NCBI RefSeq assembly: GCF_024172705.1
Contig: NZ_CP092900.1
Coordinates: 552,119 to 616,118, forward strand
Source of the DNA: Candidatus Comchoanobacter bicostacola
Lineage (GTDB): Bacteria; Pseudomonadota; Gammaproteobacteria; Comchoanobacterales; Comchoanobacteraceae
Reading direction: 5' to 3'
Length of the DNA: 64,000 nt
A program made the translations under genes and the position numbers. The first letter of the stretch is position 1, and each line of letters starts with the position of its first letter. Below, piece by piece: positions 34,855 through 45,025 of this stretch. The notes under the pieces were generated by a model that made no database searches, was not told the origin of the DNA, and saw only the letters and a list, made by a program, of their open reading frames with translations.

Positions 34855-36564
34855 TCATGAAACAATGGGGAGAGACTCAACAACCTGAGCATGCTGGACC
34901 ATTAATTGCACTGACCTTTTCCCATTAAAGTCATTAATACTTAGCGCATATATAAGCCTAACTTGCTTTGCTCTAACCGCAAACCAAGACTCCGGACAAA
35001 AGAACCAAATCGCATCATACTGCTGCTCACTATCACGTACAGAAAGCTTTAAATGAGCCTGCCCAACTTTACGCACTGATTCTAATGTAAACACATCATC
35101 AAAGACTGGCTTCTCAAAACATTGCCCCCAAGGGCCTTTGGTTAAGAGCAATCTAGCAAAGGGTAAATTTCTGTGTGATTGAGGTAACGGTCCATCAACT
35201 AAAATACATTTTTGCAGCATATCATCAGTTACTTTTTCTTGAATCAATGCGCGCATGCCTTCAGTAAAGTCTGTCAATCTACTCGCATTCAAACTAAGAC
35301 CCGCAGCCATTGCGTGGCCACCAAACTTAATTAAAACACCTGGGTGCTGTAGATCAAAATCAACTAAAACATCTCTAATATTCAATCCAGGGATCGATCG
35401 GCATGATCCTTTAAGTATTGTGTTATCAGAATCGTTAGCCATAGCAATTGCAGGAATATTATGGGTCTCTTTTAACATTGAGGCAACGAGCCCAATAATC
35501 CCTTCGTGCCATTTCTCCCCATAGACAATTGCAATTTTTTCATTCTTTACATCAACCGTTTCTAATGATTTTTGAGCTTCATCAAGCATATTTGCTTGAA
35601 TCTCTCGACGAGTCAGATTAATACTATCTAAAGTCTGTGCGTAACTATGCGCCTCTTGAGCACTATCCGACATCAAGCACTGAACGCCGATACTCATATC
35701 ATCAAGCCTGCCCGCTGCATTGAGCCGTGGTGCTACCGCAAAACCCAGATCATCTGATGCTAGTAACTTAGGATTACGCTTAGCAATACTCAATAGCGCT
35801 GCGATACCATGACTCACTTGCCCTGATCGCATCCGCTTTAATCCATGATGTACCAATAAACGATTATTTTTATCCAACGGCACACAATCAGCAACCGTAC
35901 CCAAGGCAACAATATCGATCAGCTCCAACAGATTAAACCTAAGGTCATGCCCTTGATCTCGTAAATACGCTCTAAATGCAATCAACACATAGTAAGCTAC
36001 ACCCACCCCTGCAAGCGTTTTACTTGGGAACGTACAATCTAGCTGATTAGGATTGACGACAACCGCCTCAGGTAGCTTTTCAGCTGCCATATGATGATCT
36101 GTTATTAACACAGAAACACCATTCGCATTCGCATAATCAACCCCCTGATAACTCACAATGCCATTGTCTACTGTAATGATACGCTGAGCCTGCATCGAAA
36201 TCGCACGATCAACCAGTGCAGGAGTTAGTCCATAGCCATCTTTGATTCGATTCGGGATCATATAACAAACATCTGTAAAACCGAGGCCCGCCAATCCCTT
36301 AAGCATCACTGTTGTAGAGGTTGCTCCATCAACATCATAATCACCAATAATACAAATACGATCTTGTGCTTTAAACGCGTCATACAACCATGAACAGCAT
36401 GCATCTATACCTTTAAGTAAATGATAAGGTAACAACTGAGCTAAGGCATAATCAAACTCATCTTTTGACTGTGCATTTCTACCTTTATAGATTCGATCAA
36501 TCACAGGATCTGAGTCGAGCACCTGATCCGTACTTGAGTTGACTGTGCGACGCTGTATTTTCAT
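34855..36564 (-). CDS. recJ: Single-stranded-DNA-specific exonuclease RecJ
   Basis: 569 residues, the normal length. DHH-family 5'-3' exonuclease of recombination and mismatch repair. Motifs: CIIGDYDVDGATSTTVML (I), TVDNGIVS (II), ITDHHMAAE (III), PNQLDCTFPSKTLAGVGVA (IV), and the DHHA1 part with LIKFGGHAMAAGLSL. Monocistronic. Confidence 0.97.
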   Translation of the reverse strand: MKIQRRTVNSSTDQVLDSDPVIDRIYKGRNAQSKDEFDYALAQLLPYHLLKGIDACCSWLYDAFKAQDRICIIGDYDVDGATSTTVMLKGLAGLGFTDVCYMIPNRIKDGYGLTPALVDRAISMQAQRIITVDNGIVSYQGVDYANANGVSVLITDHHMAAEKLPEAVVVNPNQLDCTFPSKTLAGVGVAYYVLIAFRAYLRDQGHDLRFNLLELIDIVALGTVADCVPLDKNNRLLVHHGLKRMRSGQVSHGIAALLSIAKRNPKLLASDDLGFAVAPRLNAAGRLDDMSIGVQCLMSDSAQEAHSYAQTLDSINLTRREIQANMLDEAQKSLETVDVKNEKIAIVYGEKWHEGIIGLVASMLKETHNIPAIAMANDSDNTILKGSCRSIPGLNIRDVLVDFDLQHPGVLIKFGGHAMAAGLSLNASRLTDFTEGMRALIQEKVTDDMLQKCILVDGPLPQSHRNLPFARLLLTKGPWGQCFEKPVFDDVFTLESVRKVGQAHLKLSVRDSEQQYDAIWFFCPESWFAVRAKQVRLIYALSINDFNGKRSVQLMVQHAQVVESLPIVS

Positions 36565-36736
36565 ACCCTAAAGCCTATTTAAACTAATTATCATTCACAA
36601 TTTTAAAAGGGTTGCAGATGAATTGATAGGAAAGAATGATAAAGCTAGTATATCAGATAAAAATCATAACCTTACCAGCAAAGTCCTCTGTAATTCGTAA
36701 CGTCATCATCCATCCCGATACTATCAATCAAAGAAC

Positions 36737-38128
36737 TTAAGCAGCAGGAACAGGTTGTTTTATATCGGCTTCTGATTGATTATCAAACGAATGACCCACT
36801 ATTTTATCAGTAACTTTAGAAAAGAAGGTTGATGGCTCTTTTGCCACAATTTTGGTTTTCACTGGTGCAGACTGGAAATATAAAACAACCATCCTGTTTA
36901 ATAAGGTTGCGATAGAGCATAGATGAAGCACCATTAACGGTAATGAAAAACCCAAAGCTAATTTAAATATTGCACTAATCGCCTGATAGCTAAATATATT
37001 ATTTAATACATCTAGTCCTGCAAGAATTAGCTCTCTCACATATGAAAGTACCCTACGTACAGAAAAACGACTGTAGAAAAATTGAGTGAAACGTGGGTAT
37101 TGCTCATCAACTTTAGGTCCTTTATCTCCACCAGACTCAAATAAAAAGAGCAATGTATTAAACCCCCAAATGACAAATACTTGAGCAAAAGAGATCAACC
37201 CCAGTGTGACCCCTGCCCCTAAACTTGCCCAGAGACCGACATTCAAAGCCTGCATAACTTTAAATGCATTAAAAAAATCTACCAATGTATATAAACTCGC
37301 ACCGACAGGCAACATAACCGACGCAAACAACACAAAAAATATTCGACTCTTAGGCTTAGCAGCAGTCTTTTCTTCAACTACTTTACCTTTACTTTTAGGC
37401 GCCTTCACTTGAGCATAAACAATATACATTAAAGCACTAAATATATACGTTGAAGCCAGTATGAGTAGCGCATGATACCAGCCTATAAATGGAGCAAAAG
37501 CAAATACTGCTAGCCCCGACCACACCAGTTTAGGAAGAAATATCTGAAGGACATAATAATAACCATAAGAACGGGTATTACTCGCAACATCATGTACTTT
37601 ATCCCATCCAATATAAGATACCAGAAAATGTGTTACTGATCCCAATACACCACCTATAATATAACTTTTACTAACAACCTGCTCAAAAACCACAGCTGCT
37701 TTGCTAGCAATCAAACCAAACAGTTTTGATGCAACTGTTGTCGATGAAAAATTAACCATCAGCACATACTGACGGATAAAGAACTGAACAGCACCCATTA
37801 CAGAAAACAACATCCCAAAAATATGGAGTAAAGTCGGATAACGTTTTAACCACTTGGGAAGATGCTTCCGCTCAACATTAGCAGGTTTATTGTGTGTAAA
37901 GGTATCCATCAACTCAAATGGTGCTGCACAGAGTAATAAACCTGTAGCAATAGAAGTAGCAAGAACTACGGATATACCAGCAAATACACCAAACAGTATA
38001 TGAGAGATATAAGCAACAGCAATCACAGAGTAAATAATATTTGTGAGATTAGCACCAATGATATTGATTAATTTTGCTATAGCGCTTCTACTGCCAAACG
38101 TATATGAGAAGAATCCATTTTTTAACAT
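36737..38128 (-). CDS. Hypothetical multi-pass membrane protein
   Basis: 463 residues with about eight to ten hydrophobic segments, from residue 15 to 420, and a Lys-rich loop near 245-265 (KAPKSKGKVVEEK). The C-terminal 45 residues are polar. I recognise no transporter motif. The N-terminus (MLKNGFFSYTFGSRSAIAKL) has no signal sequence. It is flanked by recJ and a large orphan gene on the same strand, with about 115 bp in between, so an accessory pair is possible. The long aromatic helices are unusual in this window's core genes. Confidence 0.75.
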   Translation of the reverse strand: MLKNGFFSYTFGSRSAIAKLINIIGANLTNIIYSVIAVAYISHILFGVFAGISVVLATSIATGLLLCAAPFELMDTFTHNKPANVERKHLPKWLKRYPTLLHIFGMLFSVMGAVQFFIRQYVLMVNFSSTTVASKLFGLIASKAAVVFEQVVSKSYIIGGVLGSVTHFLVSYIGWDKVHDVASNTRSYGYYYVLQIFLPKLVWSGLAVFAFAPFIGWYHALLILASTYIFSALMYIVYAQVKAPKSKGKVVEEKTAAKPKSRIFFVLFASVMLPVGASLYTLVDFFNAFKVMQALNVGLWASLGAGVTLGLISFAQVFVIWGFNTLLFLFESGGDKGPKVDEQYPRFTQFFYSRFSVRRVLSYVRELILAGLDVLNNIFSYQAISAIFKLALGFSLPLMVLHLCSIATLLNRMVVLYFQSAPVKTKIVAKEPSTFFSKVTDKIVGHSFDNQSEADIKQPVPAA

Positions 38129-38242
38129 TTTTTAACTTACCTAATCCTTAGTTTCAGCTACATGTTAACAATAATTGGATTTATGTACAACATGCCTGTA
38201 CTTTGATACTTTCTATATACAATGATGGGATAGCTCAAGCGC

Positions 38243-38290
38243 TTAAGGATGCCGTTTAGGATGCCGTTTAGGACGCCGTTTAGGACGCCT
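38243..38290 (-). repeat. 12-bp repeats coding for the KRxP tail
   Basis: The unit taggatgccgtt or taggacgccgtt occurs four times in tandem at the 3' end of the 886-residue gene and codes for Arg/Pro/Lys/His tetrads. Confidence 0.75.
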
Positions 38291-40903
38291 GACAGAAAAG
38301 GCATTACTTCTAGCCCTCATGTTTGTATTTTGATCCTCACCAGCCTGTTGGGCAGTTTTTAATGCTTGTTTAGCAGTCATCGTTGGATTGGCAACAATTC
38401 CTTTAGGGGCTGGCCCTCTATTTTTTGCTTGCTTAATCATTATAGCCAGTGGATCTGGACCAGGGGCTGGCCCTCTATTTTTTGCTTGCTTAATCATTAT
38501 AGCCAGTGGATCTGGACCAGGGGCTGGCCCTCTATTTTTTGCTTGCTTAATCATTATAGCCAGTGGATCTGGACTAGGGGCTGGCCCTCTATTTGCTGCC
38601 TTCTCATAAAGTGACTGCATAGCCTGTGGAGGTGAATTTGATGGACTAGAGGCTGAACCTCCTCTCGTTACAGGCTGTGTGGTGGCATCCTCAGTACCTG
38701 GTGTTTGAGAGCGCTCCGAAATTTTAGACGCACTCTTTAAATATTTTTGAGACTCATCATCCGTTAATATCCCCTTTTCTTTAAAATGGTTAATATCATC
38801 TACCACACCTGCACCATCCCAACCATGGGCAATGCGATAATCAAGATCAGCTTTTAGAACTTTTTTAACGTCTTCCGGAAAATCTAACTCCGACAGCTCC
38901 TCTACTTTATCACATAGTGAATCATACGCCGCGGAATATTTATCATCATCTTTATTACCTGACTCCTTGAAATATTCCTTCTGAACCATTGTAAGATTAT
39001 ATGCAAGAGGATAAAGCGAGTTTCGACCCTCCACGTCTGTCTCAATACTGCTAAGCCAGTCAGTGAAAGATTTAAACGCATCACTACTACCAGAGAGTTT
39101 AGCTTCTACCTTTGTAAATAAGGGGTTTGTTGCCTCTTCTACTTGATAAGGTAACTCTGACTCAAGAACCTCTCCAGATAAACGAACAGCATTGTGAACC
39201 GTATTATCGAGCTCACCTTCTATAAAATTTGTACGTGGGCGCTTCTCCATAACTTGTATATTAGCAATCATTTGCTGACGATACTTAGTGAAATCATCTA
39301 GAGACATCATACCCGTCAAATACTCATTTAATAGTTTTTCATAAACTGCTTGAAATAATGCCCCCATCTCTCTAGGAAAGTACTGTATCTTATTCTCATT
39401 AAAAACAAGACTTTCTCCGCCACCATTTACAAAACTAGACGCTCTACAAGGATTAACATAATAGGTCTGCCCACCATGTTCATACTTAAGTATACGATGG
39501 TTAGATTCCTTCTCTTTTACAGTCCCATCTTCTTCCGTTATCGAAAACTTAAACATTAAATCACTAATTTTAGGCATAGACTTTATCGTCTTTTCACTAA
39601 TAGCAGGCGCTTTAGCCTGGGGCACTATATCTAATTGTGTAGTTATAACTAGCTTGCTTTTATCAAATTCAATTTCTCCCTCAGAACCAGTATATTGGTA
39701 CATATTTGGCTCCGCTAGTTTAGTTACAGTGGTAGGATCAATCACAACATTACCCACCTTCCATACCTCAGTTTCAAGCTGAACTTTCCTTTCATGAAGC
39801 GGCGTATATCCAATACCACCTTCACCTCTAAGTTCAGCAATAAAAGAAGATACTGGATTAGCTTGCTCAACATTGTTTAAAGACGATAGCTCTGCACCCT
39901 TAATATCAAGCGCATCTATTGTGTCCGCTGTAAACAAATTACCAAAATCAATGGTTTTCAAATATGGAGCCCTTAAATAATCTACTGACGTAGAAATAGG
40001 GCATTCTTGTGCTACAGATGTTTGAGCAAACGCAACAATATTATCTAACTTTTCTAGTATATCGAAAGACTCACTAGCAAGAAATTTCGCAAATTTAAGC
40101 TGCCCAGCGATGCCATCTTGTGTAACAAAATTTGCTTTAGACACCATGCCAAATCCATCCTTAACGTTATTATAACGCTTTATATATTTAGGATCAAATG
40201 GACTGATATCCCTAAAATCAGCACCTTCAGTCAGTTTTTTAACAATAGGTGCTAGAGATTCTAATACCGACTCAAAGTTCATGCTATCATTCTTTACTAG
40301 AGGATTGGTCTTTTGTATCATTTTTTTAAGGAGACCAACCCTTAGAGTAACATCTTCACTCACATCCACTAGCTTTTTATACGCTTCAAGTCTGTCGGCA
40401 AGGACCGTAGTAGAAGAATCAGCCTTAGACTTATCATTTATATGATTGATATTTTCTGCCAGCGACGCTAAATTTAATCTCAATAATCTAGGAGAGCCTG
40501 CGTAAGCTCTAACCGCTTTCATGGTCGTAGATGGATAAATCTTACCCTTACTACATTCTTCTCCCATAGCTTTAAATTTTTTAGCTATTTTCTTAAACAA
40601 CTTTTTCTCTTCATCACTGGCTTTGAGTTGTTTTTTTGAGTTAAACTTATCTTCCAATTTTTCAAATATAGCTTGCTGCTGCTTGTGTGGCATTAGCTCT
40701 ATTATTATTTCAGGATATTGTTTTTTTTTGATCTCGATATCTTCATCTATGATCTTGATATCTTTTTTTACAAACAAAGCTGTAACCTGACCCCTAAGCT
40801 CATCTGAATTAAAACCTCTATCATCTGAATTAAAACCTCTATTATTCTTCTTTTCTATTTTTTTAATCTCTTTAATTATCTTAATTGGTATACTCATTAT
40901 CAT
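38243..40903 (-). CDS. Large hypothetical protein with proline-rich tandem repeats
   Basis: 886 residues. No signal peptide or membrane helix. The N-terminus is rich in Lys and Ile and carries a short duplication (RGFNSDDRGFNSDE). The bulk (100-730) is mostly polar helix. Then come 19-residue repeats (NRGPAPGPDPLAIMIKQAK, three copies plus partial copies), and a basic end of KRxPKR repeats. A Pro-rich linker followed by a basic tail is seen in some secreted effectors, but no domain is recognised. The start may be Met3. Starts with a GUG-poor, AT-rich leader and no clear promoter. Confidence 0.75.
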   Translation of the reverse strand: MIMSIPIKIIKEIKKIEKKNNRGFNSDDRGFNSDELRGQVTALFVKKDIKIIDEDIEIKKKQYPEIIIELMPHKQQQAIFEKLEDKFNSKKQLKASDEEKKLFKKIAKKFKAMGEECSKGKIYPSTTMKAVRAYAGSPRLLRLNLASLAENINHINDKSKADSSTTVLADRLEAYKKLVDVSEDVTLRVGLLKKMIQKTNPLVKNDSMNFESVLESLAPIVKKLTEGADFRDISPFDPKYIKRYNNVKDGFGMVSKANFVTQDGIAGQLKFAKFLASESFDILEKLDNIVAFAQTSVAQECPISTSVDYLRAPYLKTIDFGNLFTADTIDALDIKGAELSSLNNVEQANPVSSFIAELRGEGGIGYTPLHERKVQLETEVWKVGNVVIDPTTVTKLAEPNMYQYTGSEGEIEFDKSKLVITTQLDIVPQAKAPAISEKTIKSMPKISDLMFKFSITEEDGTVKEKESNHRILKYEHGGQTYYVNPCRASSFVNGGGESLVFNENKIQYFPREMGALFQAVYEKLLNEYLTGMMSLDDFTKYRQQMIANIQVMEKRPRTNFIEGELDNTVHNAVRLSGEVLESELPYQVEEATNPLFTKVEAKLSGSSDAFKSFTDWLSSIETDVEGRNSLYPLAYNLTMVQKEYFKESGNKDDDKYSAAYDSLCDKVEELSELDFPEDVKKVLKADLDYRIAHGWDGAGVVDDINHFKEKGILTDDESQKYLKSASKISERSQTPGTEDATTQPVTRGGSASSPSNSPPQAMQSLYEKAANRGPAPSPDPLAIMIKQAKNRGPAPGPDPLAIMIKQAKNRGPAPGPDPLAIMIKQAKNRGPAPKGIVANPTMTAKQALKTAQQAGEDQNTNMRARSNAFSVRRPKRRPKRHPKRHP
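38404..38600 (-). repeat. 57-bp tandem repeats coding for PGPDP motifs
   Basis: The unit beginning ggggctggccctctattttt recurs at 57-bp spacing: three nearly identical copies and a fourth partial copy. They code for the 19-residue repeat of the 886-residue protein. The near identity suggests recent expansion. Confidence 0.85.
40800..40841 (-). repeat. 21-bp direct repeat near the N-terminus
   Basis: tcatctgaattaaaacctct plus one base is present twice in tandem and codes for RGFNSD(D/E) in the 886-residue protein. Confidence 0.75.
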
Positions 40904-41120
40904 ACTCTTTGTTCACTTATAACTCGTTGTAACAAGCATAAAATAAAAATCAGATTTAATTAAAAACACCCCCATTGCTCGTGTGCCTCCATACCCTGAA
41001 GCATTAATACATCACAATCTTAAGCCTTTATTCATAGTATGAATTGCTAAAATGAGTTTCTTCTTGATCTATCCCGCTAATTTTGCGATACTTAGCCAGT
41101 AAATTGTTGAGAAAATACAT

Positions 41121-41360
41121 ATGGCAAACGATAAAAATCATATCTTTGCAGAAGGTCAAGTCATAGAAACACTACCTAATGCAACTTTCCGAGTTAAACT
41201 TGAGAATGGGCATACCATTATCGCAAGAGTCTCTGGAAAAATACGTAAAAACTATATTCGTATACTCATTGATGATCGTGTAACTGTTGAGCTAACCCCA
41301 TATGATTTAACCAAGGGTCGTATTACAGTTAGACATAAACCTGGCAAGAATAAGTCTTAA
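41121..41360 (+). CDS. infA: Translation initiation factor IF-1
   Basis: 79 residues. OB-fold S1-like protein that blocks the A site during initiation. Matches: [30 protein letters not shown]-type [32 protein letters not shown] little longer than E. coli IF-1 (72), with a basic tail. It faces clpA, the order seen in E. coli (clpA-infA), and overlaps its end by 4 bp. Confidence 0.97.
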   Translation: MANDKNHIFAEGQVIETLPNATFRVKLENGHTIIARVSGKIRKNYIRILIDDRVTVELTPYDLTKGRITVRHKPGKNKS

Positions 41361-43621
41361 TTCTCTTTAGTAGCCTGCTTTTGCTCAAATCTTATATCCA
41401 GACTCGTCTTATCCGAGCTTATTGATACCGAAACTCGTCCAGACTGCTTGAGTTTAAATAAGATATAATCGGCCAATGGCTGCTTTAATTCCTTTTCAAT
41501 TAACCGGATTAAAGGCCTTGCACCCAGTTCTGGATCTTTACCGTTTTGTACCAACCATGAGCGTGCTGCATCTGAAACGGTTAGCTTGATCGACATACTC
41601 AATAATTTCTGTGTTAGCTCCGCAATTGCAGAGTCCACAATTTTTTCCATCATCTCAACACTTAACTGTGAAAATGGAATAACGCCATCTAAACGATTCC
41701 TAAACTCTGGTGTCATAAAGTGTCTTACAGCTTGCTTTAAGTCACTCTGATGAGCTTGCTGTGTAAACCCTAAATCAACTTGCTTGAAGGTCTCTGCGCC
41801 TAAGTTAGAGGTCATAATAATGATACAATCCCTAAAGTCTGCCTTTCTGCCTGAGTTATCAGTTAACACCCCATAGTCCATTACCTGAAGTAGCAAGTTA
41901 AGCACATCTGGGTGTGCCTTCTCAATTTCATCCAGTAAAATGATACTGTGTGGATCCTTAAGTACTGTCTCAGTCAGCATCCCACCCTGTTCAAAACCAA
42001 CATACCCAGGAGATGCACCGACTAATTGTGATGAATCATGCCGCTCCATATATTCTGACATATCAAATCGTGCTAAATTTACACCCAATGTTTTAGAGAG
42101 CTGAATGGCAAGCTCTGTCTTACCTACGCCTGTTGGACCTGTGAATAAAAAACTACCGATTGGCTTATTCTCTTCTTTTAATCCTGAGCGAGACATTTTA
42201 ATGGCTTGTGCTAATGACTCAATCGCTAAATCTTGACCGAAGATGTTTTTCCTCAGTTTGAGTGATAAGCTTTTAAGTAATAGCTTGTCACTGGTAGTGA
42301 TATGGTGCGCTGGAACTTGTGCCATTTTAGCAACTGCAGTTTGTACGTCCAAGGGTTTAATGTTTATTGAATGAGCACCATCAGAATGTGATGAGCGCAT
42401 CGCACAGGACTCATCTAATAAATCAATCGCTTTATCTGGCTGAAAACGGTTGTGTAAATAACGATTAGAGAGGGTCATAACCACATCTAAAACCTCATCT
42501 GATATTTTCACATTGTGATGTGTTTCTAAATTAGGTTTTAACCCCTGTAAAATCTCTTTGGTCTGCGCATCATTTGATTGTTTGATATCAATTTTTTCAA
42601 ACCGTCTGGCTAGTGCTGCATCACTTTCAAATACATTTCTATATTCTTTATACGTCGTTGCTCCAATAATACGAATACATCCTCTGTTGAGCTCTGGTTT
42701 GATTAAATTTGCTGCATCAATGGCCCCTCCTGATGCTGCCCCAGCACCTACAAGCGTGTGAATCTCATCGATGAAGATAATAGCGTCAGGCCTTTTCTTA
42801 AACTCAGAAACAATCGCTTTAAAGCGTTTTTCAAAATCACCTCTATACTTGGTACCTGCTAACATTGCACCCATGTCTAACGCATAAATCTGAGTATCCT
42901 TTAACTTTTTAGGTGCCTTATTGTTCTCTATCCAGAAAGCCAACCCTTCAGCAATCGCTGTTTTACCTACTCCAGGCTCCCCAATTAACAAAGCATTTTT
43001 CTTAACCTTTTTACATAAGGTAACAGCCAATAATGAAATCTCATCCTCTCTACTGACAATTGGATCAATTGACCCTTCTTGAACTTTCTTATTTAAATGG
43101 ATGGTATATTTTTCAATTAACCCACCTGAACTACTTTCTTGTTCAGTTGGCATTAATACCGCTGGGAAATCAGTTGAAACCTGACTCATCCCACCATTTA
43201 TTTGCAAACTATCCATATATCCAATTAAATCATACAGTGAGATACCATTTTCTTTGAATATTTCAGAAGCAATACAGTTCTCACTCATCATTGCAACAAT
43301 AAGCATTAACCCGTCTACTTCCATAGAACCATTTGTTGTTGCTAAATATACAGACTGTTGCATCACACGATCAAAATCAGGTGTTAATTGAAAGTCCCTA
43401 TTTGATCTCTCTGGCACGACAATTTGACTCTTCTTTAAATGTGAATTAACTCGCTTTTTAACAGCTCGCACATCTAATTTAAATACTGACAAACACTCTT
43501 TGACTGCAAGCTCAGATAATAGACCATAAAACAGGTGATCTACAGAAATAAACTCTAATCTTTTCTTGCGTGCATCTAAATATACTTTATCAATAACTGA
43601 CTGAACATCTTTTGAGAACAT
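41357..43621 (-). CDS. clpA: ATP-dependent Clp protease ATPase subunit ClpA
   Basis: 754 residues, near normal (758). It unfolds substrates for ClpP. An N-terminal ClpN double repeat (about 1-140), D1 with [15 protein letters not shown] and [15 protein letters not shown]2 with [15 protein letters not shown] and [16 protein letters not shown]. The ClpP-binding loop is not easily recognised. The gene order facing infA supports ClpA rather than ClpB/C. There is no clpS upstream, so the N-end adaptor is not in this operon. GGAG precedes the ATG. Confidence 0.93.
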   Translation of the reverse strand: MFSKDVQSVIDKVYLDARKKRLEFISVDHLFYGLLSELAVKECLSVFKLDVRAVKKRVNSHLKKSQIVVPERSNRDFQLTPDFDRVMQQSVYLATTNGSMEVDGLMLIVAMMSENCIASEIFKENGISLYDLIGYMDSLQINGGMSQVSTDFPAVLMPTEQESSSGGLIEKYTIHLNKKVQEGSIDPIVSREDEISLLAVTLCKKVKKNALLIGEPGVGKTAIAEGLAFWIENNKAPKKLKDTQIYALDMGAMLAGTKYRGDFEKRFKAIVSEFKKRPDAIIFIDEIHTLVGAGAASGGAIDAANLIKPELNRGCIRIIGATTYKEYRNVFESDAALARRFEKIDIKQSNDAQTKEILQGLKPNLETHHNVKISDEVLDVVMTLSNRYLHNRFQPDKAIDLLDESCAMRSSHSDGAHSINIKPLDVQTAVAKMAQVPAHHITTSDKLLLKSLSLKLRKNIFGQDLAIESLAQAIKMSRSGLKEENKPIGSFLFTGPTGVGKTELAIQLSKTLGVNLARFDMSEYMERHDSSQLVGASPGYVGFEQGGMLTETVLKDPHSIILLDEIEKAHPDVLNLLLQVMDYGVLTDNSGRKADFRDCIIIMTSNLGAETFKQVDLGFTQQAHQSDLKQAVRHFMTPEFRNRLDGVIPFSQLSVEMMEKIVDSAIAELTQKLLSMSIKLTVSDAARSWLVQNGKDPELGARPLIRLIEKELKQPLADYILFKLKQSGRVSVSISSDKTSLDIRFEQKQATKEN

Positions 43622-43681
43622 CGTGTAACTCCATTTAACTACACTTGTTCTATACCCAAAAAATGACTTGTCAGATATTTT

Positions 43682-44911
43682 TTACATTCTTTTACAAATT
43701 GCTTGTCCATAAGCTGATGTAGAGATCGGATCCACCCCTTCATAAAACCGTGCGAAGTCATAGGTTAACTGCTTATCATTAATTGCATTTTCAACACCTT
43801 GCAAGACATAATCAGCAGCCTCAGTCCAGCCCATATGCCGTAACATCATCTCAGCAGATAGAATCAATGAGCTAGGATTGGCTTTATTTTTACCTGCATG
43901 TTTGGGCGCTGTTCCATGTGTTGCCTCAAACAATGCGCAGGTATCACCGATATTTGCACCAGGTGCAATACCAATCCCTCCGACTTGAGCTGCTAATGCA
44001 TCTGAAAGATAATCACCATTTAAATTCATGGTTGCAATAACATCAAATGATTCAGGTCTTAAGAGCACATGCTGGAAACATGCATCTGCAATAATATCCT
44101 CTACTTGGATGATCTCTTGTGTGTGGGGGTTCTCAATTTCATAAAAACCACCTACTTTTTCACCCCCAAATTCATCCACTACGACTTCGTATCCCCAATG
44201 ACAAAAAGCACCTTCTGTATACTTCATAATATTGCCCTTATGCACTAAAGCTACTTTCTTTCTATTTTGATCAATTGCAAACTGAATGGCTCTTCTCACC
44301 AAGGCTTTAGATGCTGGCTCTGATATCACCTTTACCCCAAGCCCGGATTGTTTTGGATAATGAATATTAGAGACTGAATAAACGGTTTTTAAATCACTAA
44401 TTAGCTTTTCACATAATGCATCACCTGCTTTAAACTCAATCCCAGAGTAAATATCTTCTGAGTTTTCTCTAAATACAACAATATCTACACTTTCTGGCTT
44501 TTTAAGTGGAGAGGGAACACCATCAAAATAACGCACAGGTCGCATACAGGTATTTAATTTAAGTTGATGTCTCAAAGCGACATTAAGAGAACGGATACCA
44601 CCACCAATCGGTGTAGCCAGTGGGCCTTTAATTGCAATATGGGCTCTTTGGATAGCATCGAGTGTATCTTTAGGCAACCACTCCCCTGTAAGATCGAAGG
44701 CTTTTTGTCCCGCATAGACCTCTTGCCAATCAATTTTTCGCTGCTCACCATAGGCTTTTTTACAGGCAGCATTAACCACTTCAATCATTACCGGCGTAAT
44801 GTCTGAACCGATGCCATCGCCGGTAATATAGGCCACAACTGGTTCACTTGGCACTGCTAAACTAGATTGTACATTAATATACTGGCTATTTGACGAGCTC
44901 CTTTCATTCAT
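43682..44911 (-). CDS. icd: Isocitrate dehydrogenase (NADP-type)
   Basis: 409 residues. It oxidises isocitrate to 2-oxoglutarate in the TCA cycle. Motifs: VFRENSEDIYSGIEF with the regulatory Ser of the E. coli type, CNIMKYTEGAF-like region (HKGNIMKYTEGAFCHWGYE), and the cofactor region EATHGTAPKHAGKNKANPSS. Length fits (E. coli 416). No aceA/aceK nearby. Monocistronic, divergent from mnmA. Confidence 0.95.
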   Translation of the reverse strand: MNERSSSNSQYINVQSSLAVPSEPVVAYITGDGIGSDITPVMIEVVNAACKKAYGEQRKIDWQEVYAGQKAFDLTGEWLPKDTLDAIQRAHIAIKGPLATPIGGGIRSLNVALRHQLKLNTCMRPVRYFDGVPSPLKKPESVDIVVFRENSEDIYSGIEFKAGDALCEKLISDLKTVYSVSNIHYPKQSGLGVKVISEPASKALVRRAIQFAIDQNRKKVALVHKGNIMKYTEGAFCHWGYEVVVDEFGGEKVGGFYEIENPHTQEIIQVEDIIADACFQHVLLRPESFDVIATMNLNGDYLSDALAAQVGGIGIAPGANIGDTCALFEATHGTAPKHAGKNKANPSSLILSAEMMLRHMGWTEAADYVLQGVENAINDKQLTYDFARFYEGVDPISTSAYGQAICKRM

Positions 44912-44974
44912 AATCTTATTCCCATTGGTTAATTAGGATACTACCCCAATCTAAGCGTGCACGCAAACTACTGA

Positions 44975-45003
44975 TTTACAACCCCACCTATATCTTGTAT
45001 AGT
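44975..45003 (+). promoter_or_regulatory. Probable sigma-70 promoter of mnmA-mfd
   Basis: TTTACA (44975-44980), 17-bp spacer, TATAGT (44998-45003). Position relative to ATG 45026 is right; the TTG at 45005 lies too close to be a start. Confidence 0.65.
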
Positions 45004-45025
45004 ATTGAAAAATGTAACTTTATAT

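Noticed and set aside
38404-38600. 57-bp repeats as CRISPR or non-coding satellite
   Set aside because: They are contiguous and in frame within the 886-residue gene, with no spacer sequence. The plus-strand ORFs over them are shadows.
44995-45025. TTG start for mnmA at 45005
   Set aside because: It lies directly behind the -10 box; the PP-loop position fits ATG 45026.
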